A DNA stretch of 64,000 nt from Meiothermus sp. (GTDB taxonomy: Bacteria; Deinococcota; Deinococci; Deinococcales; Thermaceae): contig NZ_BPIK01000001.1 of NCBI RefSeq assembly GCF_026004075.1, positions 2,396,041-2,460,040 of the forward strand. Reading direction: 5' to 3'. A program made the translations under genes and the position numbers. Every line of letters starts with the position of its first letter. Positions within the stretch are counted from its first letter, which is position 1. Below the pieces are notes generated by a model, which made no database searches, was not told the origin of the DNA, and was given only the letters and a program-made list of their open reading frames with translations. Below, in pieces: positions 8,456 through 15,731 of this stretch.

Positions 8456-8747
8456 GCAGCCGCTCCATGATCTCCCGCTCCCTGGGGGTGAGCGGCAGGT
8501 CATCCAGGGGCTTCAGGCGGGGCCGGGGATTGGGCTTGGGTCGAGGGGCGAGGGAGGCCTTGGGGTCTGCCGCCAGGAGCTTCAGGGCCGCCTCGAGCAC
8601 CCTCTGACGGATCCGGATGCCCCTCGAGGCCAGCAGCAGCCGGGCCTGGGCCTGCTCGAGGTCGCGCCGGGCCTCCGCGATGCCGGAGAGGAGTTCGTCC
8701 AGCGCCCGCACGGCCCGCGCCCGCTCTTGCCCCAGGTCTATGCTCAT
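8442..8747 (-). CDS. Small coiled-coil protein of unknown function
   Basis: Starting at ATG 8747 (Shine-Dalgarno GGGAGGGA) it is 101 residues. Residues 5-60 form a continuous amphipathic helix (ERARAVRALDELLSGIAEAR), followed by a proline/lysine-rich linker and a short C-terminal segment LTPREREIMERLRG. That segment resembles the first helix of LuxR-type DNA-binding domains but is too short to be one. It is the last gene of a leftward group with the basic peptide and the ArdC-like gene. No family is recognised. Confidence 0.6.
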   Translation of the reverse strand: MSIDLGQERARAVRALDELLSGIAEARRDLEQAQARLLLASRGIRIRQRVLEAALKLLAADPKASLAPRPKPNPRPRLKPLDDLPLTPREREIMERLRGGR

Positions 8748-8770
8748 ATTCCCTCCCACGGGGGCAAGAA

Positions 8771-8917
8771 TCAGTACCCCTCGTCCCTGAGCGCCCTTCT
8801 GAGCCGGGCCCCACGGGTGCCTATCCGCCTGTGCCGTCTGTCCTTGTGGGTCTGGGTGGCCCGTCCCAGGCCCCACTCGTGTCCACGGGCAAACCTGAGC
8901 CGCTGCTTCTTCGCCAT
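8771..8917 (-). CDS. 48-residue highly basic small protein
   Basis: The ORF from ATG 8917 (Shine-Dalgarno GAGGTG six bases upstream) encodes MAKKQRLRFARGHEWGLGRA and a tail with many Arg/Lys residues. More than a third of residues are basic, so nucleic-acid binding is likely. It overlaps the end of the ArdC-like gene by a few bases and is followed by the coiled-coil gene, so it belongs to the same operon. No family recognised. Confidence 0.55.
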   Translation of the reverse strand: MAKKQRLRFARGHEWGLGRATQTHKDRRHRRIGTRGARLRRALRDEGY

Positions 8918-8922
8918 GCGCA

Positions 8923-9780
8923 TCACCTCGCAAGCAGGAAGGGGGCGGCTCCTGCCGCCCCCTGGTCTTTCCCCTCTATGCTGCCCCCCCTCTCGGGCTG
9001 TGCAGGGAGGGCTTCGAGGATCTCCCGTGCCCCACGCATGATGCGCTCCAGGGCCCCCTCCAGCCCCTCCACCGTGCCCTGCCAGTGGAGGATGTAGTCG
9101 CGGCTGCTCTCCATCGTGAGGCCGAGCTGCCGCCCCGCCGCGTAGGCCGTGGCCTCGGCCTCGAGCTCCTTCACCCGCGCCTCGCGTCGGGCCCCGTCGA
9201 AGTGCAGCAGCACGTGGGCCCACTCGTGCAACAGGGTCTCGGCTTTGTGGGCAGGGCTCAGGTCGGCGGCCAGCACGATCCGCTTCCCATCGGTTTTCCC
9301 CACCATCCCGGCCCTCAGCAGCCCCTCCTCCACCGGCACCGGGCAGGCGGCCGCCAGCTGCGCGTACAGCAGCGCATCCTCGCTCGCCGGGACCCTGGCC
9401 GGCTCCAGCGGGGCCCCTTCGGTCTGCGAGACGTCGAAGACATAGGCGGTGTGGAAGCCGACGATCTGGCGTTCTTCCCGCACCTCGCCGGTCTCCTCGT
9501 CCACCACCTCCACCCGCTTCAGGGTGGGCGCGAGGATGGCGATGGCCCGCTCGCCCTTCCTCACCCGCCTTCCCAGCTCATTCCAGCGCTTCATCCCGGC
9601 CACCAGGGTGGCGTCGGGCCGCTGCAGGAGGATGAGCAGGGTGTTGCGGGCGCTGTAGCGGGGGAAGCGGCCCATCTTTTCCAGGAACCCCACGAAGCCC
9701 TGGGTGTGCCCCTCCCGGAGTTCGGCGGCCAGTTGCTTCAACCAGGTCTCGATGCTCTGCATGAGCGCGTCGGCTTTCAT
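8923..9780 (-). CDS. ardC: ArdC-like antirestriction protein (ssDNA-binding and zinc metallopeptidase domains)
   Basis: Starting at ATG 9780 after GAGGAGGTAGCC it is 285 residues. The N-terminal domain has SARNTLLILLQRPDATLVAG (about residues 43-62) and the W/K-rich stretch RRVRKGERAIAILAP typical of the DUF1738 ArdC domain. The C-terminal domain has the zinc-protease motif HEWAH (about 199-203) with a following ELEAEATAYAAG. ArdC proteins protect incoming conjugative DNA from restriction, which fits an ICE. The last dozen codons are written in a GGGGGCGGC hairpin repeat, so this C-terminus (residues QGAAGAAPFLLAR) may be an extension created by that repeat. Confidence 0.85.
   Translation of the reverse strand: MKADALMQSIETWLKQLAAELREGHTQGFVGFLEKMGRFPRYSARNTLLILLQRPDATLVAGMKRWNELGRRVRKGERAIAILAPTLKRVEVVDEETGEVREERQIVGFHTAYVFDVSQTEGAPLEPARVPASEDALLYAQLAAACPVPVEEGLLRAGMVGKTDGKRIVLAADLSPAHKAETLLHEWAHVLLHFDGARREARVKELEAEATAYAAGRQLGLTMESSRDYILHWQGTVEGLEGALERIMRGAREILEALPAQPERGGSIEGKDQGAAGAAPFLLAR
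8941..8962. repeat. GC-rich hairpin repeat, copy 1
   Basis: GGGGGCGGC (8941-8949), loop TCCT, GCCGCCCCC (8954-8962). The same 22-base hairpin with flanking CTGG occurs at 9804-9825 and 12527-12548, each at a junction between leftward genes. This copy lies inside the 3' end of the ArdC-like gene. Confidence 0.75.
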
Positions 9781-9803
9781 GGCTACCTCCTCGCGCAAAG
9801 GAG

Positions 9804-9825
9804 GGGGGCGGCTCCTGCCGCCCCC
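9804..9825. repeat. GC-rich hairpin repeat, copy 2
   Basis: Identical 22-base hairpin between the stop of the 149-residue gene (9848) and the start of the ArdC-like gene (9780). On the minus strand the loop reads AGGA, and the RBS of the next gene follows shortly. Confidence 0.75.
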
Positions 9826-9847
9826 TGGTTCGCCCCGCCGGTCCCCC

Positions 9848-10297
9848 CTAGTCGGGCCGTCTCCGGGCGGGCTCGTCGCGGGTCTCCTCCCACTCCTCGA
9901 CCCGCAGCGCCCCCTCACGGATCCACTCCTCGAGCGGATCGGGAGCCTCAAAGCCCTCCAGGATTCGGGCGAACTCCTCCGGGGGGAGGTACTGCCAGCA
10001 GGGGCCCTCGAGGGCTTCCGGGTCGCGGAATTCCACCCGGCTGGCGATTTTGTCCACCCGGCTCCATTCGATCCAGCGGGTCTCCAGCCCCGCCAGCCCG
10101 GCAGGCTCCAGCAACTCCTGCCGCACCTTGCGAGCCACCCGCTCCAAGGCGTTGGTCAGGCTGGTGCCGCCGTGATCGTTCTGGTCGCGCAGCACCACCA
10201 GCACCTCCCGGCCCAGCCGGTACACGTCCACGTCGCACCAGGCGTAGCCGCGCCAGAGATTGGGATAGGGGAACCTGGGATAAGAGAGAACCTTCAT
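9848..10297 (-). CDS. Hypothetical acidic 149-residue protein
   Basis: Start ATG 10297 follows GGAGGTGGCG. The sequence (YAWCDVDVYRLGREVLVVLR, then DQNDHGGTSLTNALERVARK) suggests a small alpha/beta fold with a strongly acidic C-terminal tail. No family recognised. It lies between the 391-residue gene and the ArdC-like gene in one leftward operon, separated from the former by a terminator of the ICE family. Confidence 0.6.
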   Translation of the reverse strand: MKVLSYPRFPYPNLWRGYAWCDVDVYRLGREVLVVLRDQNDHGGTSLTNALERVARKVRQELLEPAGLAGLETRWIEWSRVDKIASRVEFRDPEALEGPCWQYLPPEEFARILEGFEAPDPLEEWIREGALRVEEWEETRDEPARRRPD

Positions 10298-10307
10298 CGC
10301 CACCTCC

Positions 10308-10348
10308 AAAAAAAGAACCCCTCAGAGAAAAGGACATTCCCTGAGAGG
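10308..10348 (-). terminator. Rho-independent terminator, GTCCT-loop family
   Basis: Read leftward, TTCCCTGAGAGG (10337-10348 on the plus strand) pairs with CCCCTCAGAGAA (10318-10329), allowing G-U pairs, with GTCCT in the loop and seven T residues after the stem. It ends transcripts of the 10.37-11.54 kb gene. Related hairpins occur at 26158, 26851, 51959 and 54493. Confidence 0.75.
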
Positions 10349-10366
10349 CAGAGAAGGACGCTTACC

Positions 10367-11542
10367 TTAGCCGTAAACCGGCGCGGTGTAGACGACTTCC
10401 CCGCTCGAGTCGCGGTAAGCGACGGCCCGAACGGGTGCAAACCCGGCACGATGCAGTTCCGCCTTCAAGAGGCGGAGGGCGGCGATCTCCTGCAAGAGAC
10501 CGAAGAGCCGCCTGGCATCAGCCGGTGGTAGGGCTTTGGCCAGTTCCCTCAGGCGCTCGCGCACCTCGCTCACCGACCAGCCCTCCCCCTGGAGCATCTC
10601 CGCCAGAACCGCGTGGGCCATCTGCGCTTCGACGAGCGCTGCAAAGCTCTCACGCCCTGCGTCGGGAGCGACTTTCGTCTCCCACAAGCCCGGCTTGCGG
10701 AAGCCGACGGCCTTGCCGTCACGGGTTCTGAGGATAGCGATCCCCAGGACGCCCTCCTTGAACTTCTCTTCCCGGGCGGCGAGGGAATCCACCGAAGCCA
10801 GTCCCTCAAGAGCGTTGTAGGGGTCTACCGCAATACCCACCTTCGCCAGCCGCTCCACCGTCTCTTGCGAGACGAGGCCTTCGGAGAAGTGCGGGTTGCC
10901 CGCGAGTTCCTCCTCCCGCTCCAGGCGGCTCAGGCTGCGAACCTCCTCCCTGGAGGAGAGGAAGCGCTCGAGCGCACCTTTCGCGTCGGCTACCCGGCGG
11001 TCGGGCTGGGCTGCGTACTTGTCCAGGAGCATCCTCTTGGTAGCTTTCAGAGCGAGCTTCTTACGGCCCGCCTTGAAGCCCACGGTGACGGCGTTGCCGT
11101 TCACCTCGAGGACGGTTCCCTGGCCGTACTGGGGGTGCTGGATTTGAGTTCCCTTACGCACTGCGGTACGCAAGTCCCACGGGAACACTTCATAGACCCG
11201 ATCCGGGCCTTTCCACGTACCCACGGGCTTGACCCCTTTGACCTCCTCCTTCACCGAGTCGTCCTTGCGAACGACCAGGGTGGAGGGAGTCCCATGGCCG
11301 AGGTGCTTGCGGGCCTTCTCCAGGGCCTCCTTCAGGGCCGCCCAGACGATGAGGGCCACCTGGTCGCCCTTGGGGAAGCGCTCGAAGCGCCACCCCTCGC
11401 GGGCCGCCCTGAAGAACTCCTCCTTGCTCACCCCGTCCCTCCTGAGGACCTGCCGGAGACCCTCGAGGGCCTCCTGCACGCTCCGAGGCTCACGCCCCAG
11501 AGCCGCCTGAATCCGGCTGCTCCATATAGCCGTGCTGATCAT
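10367..11542 (-). CDS. Hypothetical ICE protein with a Tudor-like central segment
   Basis: From ATG 11542 (AGGAGGTAAAACCATG) the protein is 391 residues. A central stretch (HPQYGQGTVLEVNGNAVTVG, then FKAGRKKLAL) matches the pattern of the small Tudor-like module found at the C-terminus of PcrA/UvrD helicases and in RNA-polymerase-binding proteins. The flanks are helical. A link to DNA or RNA polymerase is inference. The initiation region is identical over about two dozen bases to that of the sigma-like gene at 27626. Confidence 0.6.
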   Translation of the reverse strand: MISTAIWSSRIQAALGREPRSVQEALEGLRQVLRRDGVSKEEFFRAAREGWRFERFPKGDQVALIVWAALKEALEKARKHLGHGTPSTLVVRKDDSVKEEVKGVKPVGTWKGPDRVYEVFPWDLRTAVRKGTQIQHPQYGQGTVLEVNGNAVTVGFKAGRKKLALKATKRMLLDKYAAQPDRRVADAKGALERFLSSREEVRSLSRLEREEELAGNPHFSEGLVSQETVERLAKVGIAVDPYNALEGLASVDSLAAREEKFKEGVLGIAILRTRDGKAVGFRKPGLWETKVAPDAGRESFAALVEAQMAHAVLAEMLQGEGWSVSEVRERLRELAKALPPADARRLFGLLQEIAALRLLKAELHRAGFAPVRAVAYRDSSGEVVYTAPVYG

Positions 11543-11639
11543 GGTTTTACCTCCTGGGAACAGGATACTACAGATAGGCAATACAGTGCGGCCCTTGCCT
11601 CCCTGTCAGGGCGAGGGGCGGAGGGGCAAGAAGCCCCCC

Positions 11640-12053
11640 TCAGCCTGCCCAGAACGACAGCTCCCTGAACACCCCCAGGTCGCGGTAGTTCAGCGTCCAC
11701 ACCGGGGCTTTGGACCGCAGGGCCAGGAGCACCACGCTGGCGTCCTCCAGGGTGCCCCTCCACTCCGGCCTCGAGGCCAGCAGGATTTGGATGGCCTTGA
11801 GGTCTTCCAGCCCGAGCGGAACGACCTCCAACGCCTCCACCATCCCCTCCAGGGCCCGCCGGGCCACCGCCGCACCCCCCTCGAAGAGCAGCCACTTGTA
11901 CACCTCGAACACCACCGGCAGGGGGGTGATCAGGCGGCTATTCCCCTCCGCCAGCGCGCGGAACCCGCGCACCGCCGCCTCGTGGTCGGGGTCGGCGGCG
12001 TGGAAGAGCGCGATCAGCGGCCCCGCGTCCAGAACCAGCCTCTGCGGGGTCAT
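11640..12053 (-). CDS. vapC: PIN-domain toxin, VapC family
   Basis: The 137-residue protein has the PIN layout: LVLDAGPLIALF (first Asp, residues 6-17), PLPVVFEVYKWLL with Glu at about residue 50, LEDASVVLLAL with Asp at about 103, and VWTLNYRDL with the last Asp. Such toxins are Mg-dependent RNases that cut tRNA or rRNA. Its ATG overlaps the stop of the antitoxin gene (ATGA). It would stabilise the element after integration. Confidence 0.85.
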   Translation of the reverse strand: MTPQRLVLDAGPLIALFHAADPDHEAAVRGFRALAEGNSRLITPLPVVFEVYKWLLFEGGAAVARRALEGMVEALEVVPLGLEDLKAIQILLASRPEWRGTLEDASVVLLALRSKAPVWTLNYRDLGVFRELSFWAG

Positions 12054-12271
12054 CGCTCCTGGCGGTACAGACGGTCCTCAGCCCCCTCCCCGGCGTTTAC
12101 CGAGGCCTTCTCGACGACCCCAGCCAGCTCCAAAAGGGCCGCCGGGTTGCGGCGCAACCTGGCCTCCAGCGCCTCCTGCACCAGGGCCGAGAGGCTGGTC
12201 TCGGGGTGCTCCTTCAGGTAAGCCTCCACCACCCGGGCGAGGTCGTTGGGCAGGTAGATGGTGGTTCGCAT
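12050..12271 (-). CDS. vapB: Ribbon-helix-helix antitoxin, VapB-like
   Basis: The 73-residue protein begins RTTIYLPNDLARVVEAYLKE, the beta strand plus helix of the RHH/CopG DNA-binding fold, then LSALVQEALEARL. The remaining 30 residues should wrap the PIN toxin. The promoter is directly in front, so autoregulation by the VapBC complex is expected. Confidence 0.8.
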   Translation of the reverse strand: MRTTIYLPNDLARVVEAYLKEHPETSLSALVQEALEARLRRNPAALLELAGVVEKASVNAGEGAEDRLYRQER

Positions 12272-12283
12272 GGCTTTATCATA
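12272..12283 (-). promoter_or_regulatory. Leaderless promoter of the VapBC-like operon
   Basis: On the minus strand TATGAT is followed by six bases (AAAGCC) and then the antitoxin ATG, so transcription would begin at or next to the start codon. No Shine-Dalgarno sequence is present. Confidence 0.65.
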
Positions 12284-12293
12284 CCATGTAATA

Positions 12294-12515
12294 CTACTCC
12301 ACCTTCAGCCACCGCCCCCGGTCGTGGGCCTGGAGGGTCTGGTACAGCGTCCGCATCTGCTCCAGGCCCCCCTCCTTCCAGGGCCGCCACTCCCACACCC
12401 GCTCGCTCCCCTTGAGGCCGAGCTCGAGGCGCACCCGCCCCTCCTCATCCTGCCGCAGCCGGTAGGCATAGACCTGATTCCTGAAGACCCCGATGGTGAT
12501 CGCTAGCGTTTTCAT
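12294..12515 (-). CDS. Hypothetical 73-residue protein
   Basis: From ATG 12515 (a GTG two codons earlier is possible) the protein reads MKTLAITIGVFRNQVYAYRL and looks like a small beta-rich fold with charged loops. The codon usage and flanking hairpin repeat match the neighbouring ICE genes. No family recognised. It lies between the VapBC promoter and the SLOG gene, all leftward. Confidence 0.55.
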   Translation of the reverse strand: MKTLAITIGVFRNQVYAYRLRQDEEGRVRLELGLKGSERVWEWRPWKEGGLEQMRTLYQTLQAHDRGRWLKVE

Positions 12516-12526
12516 GCCCACCGGAG

Positions 12527-12548
12527 GGGGGCGGCTCCTGCCGCCCCC
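12527..12548. repeat. GC-rich hairpin repeat, copy 3
   Basis: GGGGGCGGC (12527-12535), TCCT, GCCGCCCCC (12540-12548), identical to the copies at 8941 and 9804. It fills the gap between the SLOG gene and the 73-residue gene. Confidence 0.75.
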
Positions 12549-12552
12549 TGGT

Positions 12553-13080
12553 TCAACCCTTGACCAGCCGAGCTATCTTCTCCAACGCGTCCTCTCTTTT
12601 GAGGTTGACCACGGGCACGCCCCACCTCGAGGCCAGCCGGATCGCCTGCCCCGTGCCACCAGTTTCCGGCCCGCATTCTTGCTCCGACTCGGCCCCGTCC
12701 GGTGTCCAGCAGAGGACGAAGGCCACCGGGTCGTTCAGGTCGAGCCCCAAGATCTGGTGGGAGTTCCGGGCCATCAACCGCTGTACCGCCGGTGACAGAC
12801 GCCCCCAGGCCGGATGCAATGCTGCCGCCAGCCGCACCGCCTCCGGGCTCGGGGCTTTCAGCGCCCCTTCCCGGTAGCCGTTGTATCCCGGCCACGGCAG
12901 AAACACCTCAACTGCTCCACCGCCCGCACGGGCCCCCCGCTCAAACGCCCGGTCAGCCCCTTCTGCCCCACCCGTTCGCAGCGCCCAGCCCCGCTCCGCC
13001 AGCCGCCGGGCAATCTTCCCCATCAGCTTTAGCACATCCTCGGGCGCACGCCTGCTTCCTACCCCAGCATAGGTTTTCAT
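12553..13080 (-). CDS. SLOG-superfamily (DprA/LOG-like Rossmann) protein
   Basis: From ATG 13080 the protein is 175 residues. It opens with MKTYAGVGSRRAPEDVL, then WALRTGGAEGADRAFERGA (about residues 32-50) and FLPWPGYNG. The GSR followed by a glycine-rich GGAxGAD segment is the nucleotide-binding signature of the SLOG/DprA-like fold common in phage and mobile elements. These proteins bind nucleotide ligands or DNA; the exact role is not predictable here. It is the first gene of the leftward block that ends at the ArdC genes. Confidence 0.7.
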   Translation of the reverse strand: MKTYAGVGSRRAPEDVLKLMGKIARRLAERGWALRTGGAEGADRAFERGARAGGGAVEVFLPWPGYNGYREGALKAPSPEAVRLAAALHPAWGRLSPAVQRLMARNSHQILGLDLNDPVAFVLCWTPDGAESEQECGPETGGTGQAIRLASRWGVPVVNLKREDALEKIARLVKG

Positions 13081-13089
13081 ACCCCGTGC

Positions 13090-13345
13090 GCTGGGGCGTC
13101 CTGCCGGGCAACACCGGGGAGATCTGGGCCCGGGGCCGGGTGGAAGATTCGGGCTTGGGCCCGGTCCTGGGGGACCGGGGGTTCCGCTAGGTGGAGGGAG
13201 TGGATGGGGAGAAACTGGATAGAGGTGCGCTTTGGCGTCCTGGTCAGGTCTTTCCGGCTTCGCCAAGTAGAGAGCAAGAGCTTCGGGGGCCTCGTAGCCC
13301 GGATAAACCTCCTCATCCTAGCCCACAATCTGGTTCGCAGTCATG
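13090..13345 (+). pseudogene. IS982-like transposase C-terminal remnant
   Basis: The frame contains VLGDRGFR at about 13155-13187, then in another frame RNWIEVRFGVLVRSFRLRQV followed by SFGGLVARINLLILAHNLVR. The last part fits the C-terminal helix block of IS982 transposases. It has the same orientation as the N-terminal half at 8.0-8.46 kb, so the ArdC/VapBC block may lie inside one split copy. Confidence 0.5.
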
Positions 13346-13398
13346 TCCTCCTCAGAATGGCTGGGGTGGGGCTATGCGGTAGCAAACGAAGGTATACC

Positions 13399-14510
13399 TT
13401 ACGCGGTCAGTTGAGCTTTGATCTGCTGTAGTTCCTGAAAAGCAGCCCGACTGGCAACCAGATAGAGCTTGGCCTTGAGGGCGAAGTAGTTGATTTGGGT
13501 CTGGTGGGAGAGGAGTTCCAGCTTGACAAAGGCCCACATAGCCGCAAAGAAATGGTTGGCCTGGGTGGTCAGGGTCTTGGTAGGCGACTTGGCCAGGGCA
13601 GCGTTTTGTCGGATGGATTGATGAAAGCGCTCGATCTCCCATCGTTTTTGATAGAGCTCGATCATCCGTTCAAAGTCCAGGGTGGTATCGCTGCTACACA
13701 AATACAACACCCCCTGGCTCCCATCTTCGTGGGTGAAGACTTGCCGAACCCGCAGCAGGGGGAAGGGAACCCCTTCCAGATATACCTGCCGGGGGGTGGG
13801 GTCTTGGTAGTCCAGACCCTCCACTCCTGTCCATTGACCCCTTTGCTGTTGTTCTTGGCTCATAGGGGGTGCGCACAGCGCATACCGGCGGTGCCGATAA
13901 CCTGGCGCTACCTTGCGATTGCTTTTGAGCGGCATCACAAAGTGCTTCTTCATGTCCAGCACGATAAATCGCATGTTCGCCGCCGAGGCAAGCCAGACGT
14001 CGTTGAGCACGTGCTGGAAGGGAATCTGGTTATGCACTGCGGTTTGCAGCAGGTAGCGGGCGTGTTCATTCTTGCTCACCTGGCTGCGGCGTTTGCGCTG
14101 GCCACTTTTCTGATCTACATAGACTTCCGTCTTCTCCACCAGCACGTAGCCTACCGGCAAGGTCAGCCCCTGGCTGTGATACAACAGGCTCACAAAGTTG
14201 ATCCCCTTGACCATCCGCTCTTTGCTATTGCCAGGCCACTATATCGTTCTCGTCCGTGTAGGGTTTCTCCAAAATGCTATCATCCAGAATCAGCACCCCT
14301 TCCTCACGCTGTATCTTTCGCACCGTGGCTTTGACCTTGCGCCACAACTGCACCGAGCCTTGTCAATCTCCCCCCAGCATGCGGGTGATCTGGTCGTGGC
14401 TTATGGCTCCATCCACCATCCGCGACAATCCTGTGGCCGTCGCCGCTCCAAAGCTGCTCAACAAGTAATCGGTGTACAAATCCAGGGGCTGGGGATTCAC
14501 CTTTTCAATC
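13399..14510 (-). pseudogene. IS701/IS4-like transposase with in-frame stops and a frameshift
   Basis: Residues encoded from 14214 leftward are intact for about 270 codons: YVLVEKTEVYVDQ, LNDVWLASAANMRFI (catalytic Asp), VLYLCSSDTTLDFERMIELY and QKRWEIERFHQSIRQNAALA (catalytic Glu). The N-terminal 90 residues (14215-14510) are recognisable (LDLYTDYLLSSFGAATATGL, EGVLILDDSILEKPYTDEND) but broken by stops and a frameshift. It is thus inactive. An IS5-like element is inserted upstream of its start, separating it from its own right end at 15649-15667. Confidence 0.75.
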
Positions 14511-14552
14511 TATGCCATTTCAGAAACTGTTGTAAAAGTCCCCTCCTCCAGC

Positions 14553-15606
14553 TTAAGCGGCCCTGGCCAGCCGCTTCACCAGCAAGCGTATCATGCCTAA
14601 ATACATCCAGGCTTCCGTTACCTCAGGGGGGTACTCGTAATCTTTCCCCAGCCGTCGGTTTCGCCCCATCCAGGCAAAGGTCCGCTCCACCACCCACCGC
14701 TTGGGCAGGGGCTTGAACCCACCCTCCCGCGGGATCTCCGGCACCTCCTCCCCCTCCCGCACCCAGACCCCCCGCACCCCCGCGTAAGGACGGGCCACCA
14801 CCTCCAGCTCCAGTCCCAGCCCCCTAGCCACCTCCCGCAAACCCCGGTAGCCCCAGTCCACAAAGAGCTTGCGCACCCGGGGCCACAAGGAGAGGTCCAT
14901 CCCCAAAAGCAACGCCTGCCCACCCCACTTGTCGTGCTCATTGGCCGGGTGGACAAAGGCCATGAACTACTCGCAACCAACTTTGGTTGGAGTTTCGCGC
15001 GACCATCCTCACAGGCTCAAACGTGTGTAGGACACTCGCCTGCGGCTCCCTTTACGCGCATCCCCGTTCCGGGGACGACCTACAAAAACAGTATACAGGA
15101 CTTTGTCCTGGCGGGGCTATCCTTCCCCGACCAACCGAACTGCGGTCTGGTCGGGGACTGCCGCCCCACACCCCTTCCGTTCAAGAGACGGCCCCCCGTG
15201 TTCTGCCGCTTTCTCCCTTTGACCTTCTTCGCCCCGTCGTGTCCCCGGGGCCCCCTTTTTCCGTGGTCTTGACGGACTGACTATCCATGACAAGAGCGCT
15301 GGGGCAAGCCTGCCTTCCTTCTCGCTCCCGATCCCACCGGACCAGGGCCTGGGCCACCCGCTCCCAGACCCCCTCCTTCTGCCACTTGCGGAAGTAGTGG
15401 TAGACCGTAGACCAGTGGGGTAAGTCATGGGGCATGGCCCGCCACTTGATGCCGTTTTCCAGGACGTAAAGTATGGCGCTGACGATCTCCCTCCTCGGCA
15501 CCTTTGCGGGTCGGCCACCGGGCTTGGGGGCGGGGATCAACGGCTCCAGGATGGCCCACTCCGCGTCCGACAGGTCGCTGGGGTAAGATCTCCGTGTAGA
15601 AGCCAC
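14553..15606 (-). pseudogene. IS5-family transposase, two frames, interrupted
   Basis: The first frame (15181-15606) encodes YPSDLSDAEWAILEPLIPAP, then NGIKWRAMPHDLPHWSTVYH and VMDSQSVKTTEKGGP with the first catalytic Asp. A frame change near a run of A5G5 would continue as GAKKVKGRKR, as in IS427-type elements that use frameshifting. The second frame (14553-14963) has AFVHPANEHDKWGG, LFVDWGYRGL and RWVVERTFAWMGRNRRLGKD with the catalytic Asp and Glu. About 220 bases of non-coding hairpins separate the halves, so the gene cannot make one protein. Confidence 0.75.
14966..15190. other. Hairpin-rich insert inside the IS5 transposase gene
   Basis: Where the IS5 family needs only about a dozen codons between KGRKR and AFVHPANEHD, there are about 220 bases with four hairpins: CAACCAA/TTGGTTG (14974-14989), CCCCG/CGGGG (15062-15074), CAGGAC/GTCCTG (15096-15110) and CCCCGACCA/TGGTCGGGG (15125-15156, with an inner ACCG/CGGT). 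It has no ORF and looks like a structured non-coding insertion or a MITE. Origin unknown. Confidence 0.5.
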
Positions 15607-15648
15607 CCTTCAAGTATAGCGGACTTTTACGACAGTCTCTCAGCTTTG

Positions 15649-15667
15649 CCGCGTAAGGTGAGTTACT
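15649..15667 (-). repeat. Terminal inverted repeat of the IS701-like element
   Basis: The minus strand here reads AGTAACTCACCTTACGCGG, identical to 52928-52946, where it borders the 3' end of another fragment of the same transposase. It marks the right end of the disrupted copy that starts near 13390. Confidence 0.7.
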
Positions 15668-15731
15668 GAATCACCGGCTCGGCTTCCGACGAAAAGTGTG
15701 GCTCGAATCTTCTGAAATACGCATGCTGCCA

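Larger units (their letters stand above)
14530..15632 (-). mobile_element. IS5-family element nested in the IS701-like copy
   Basis: Terminal inverted repeats TTGTAAAAGTCC (14530-14541) and GGACTTTTACGA (15621-15632) match at 11 of 12 positions and enclose a two-frame IS5-type transposase. The element is about 1.1 kb. It interrupts the older IS701-like copy, whose end sequence resumes at 15649. Confidence 0.75.

Noticed and set aside
15059-15078. Single sequence resembling a type I-E CRISPR repeat (CCCCGTTCCGGGG core)
   Set aside because: Only one copy exists and no regular spacing follows; it is one of several hairpins in the IS insert.
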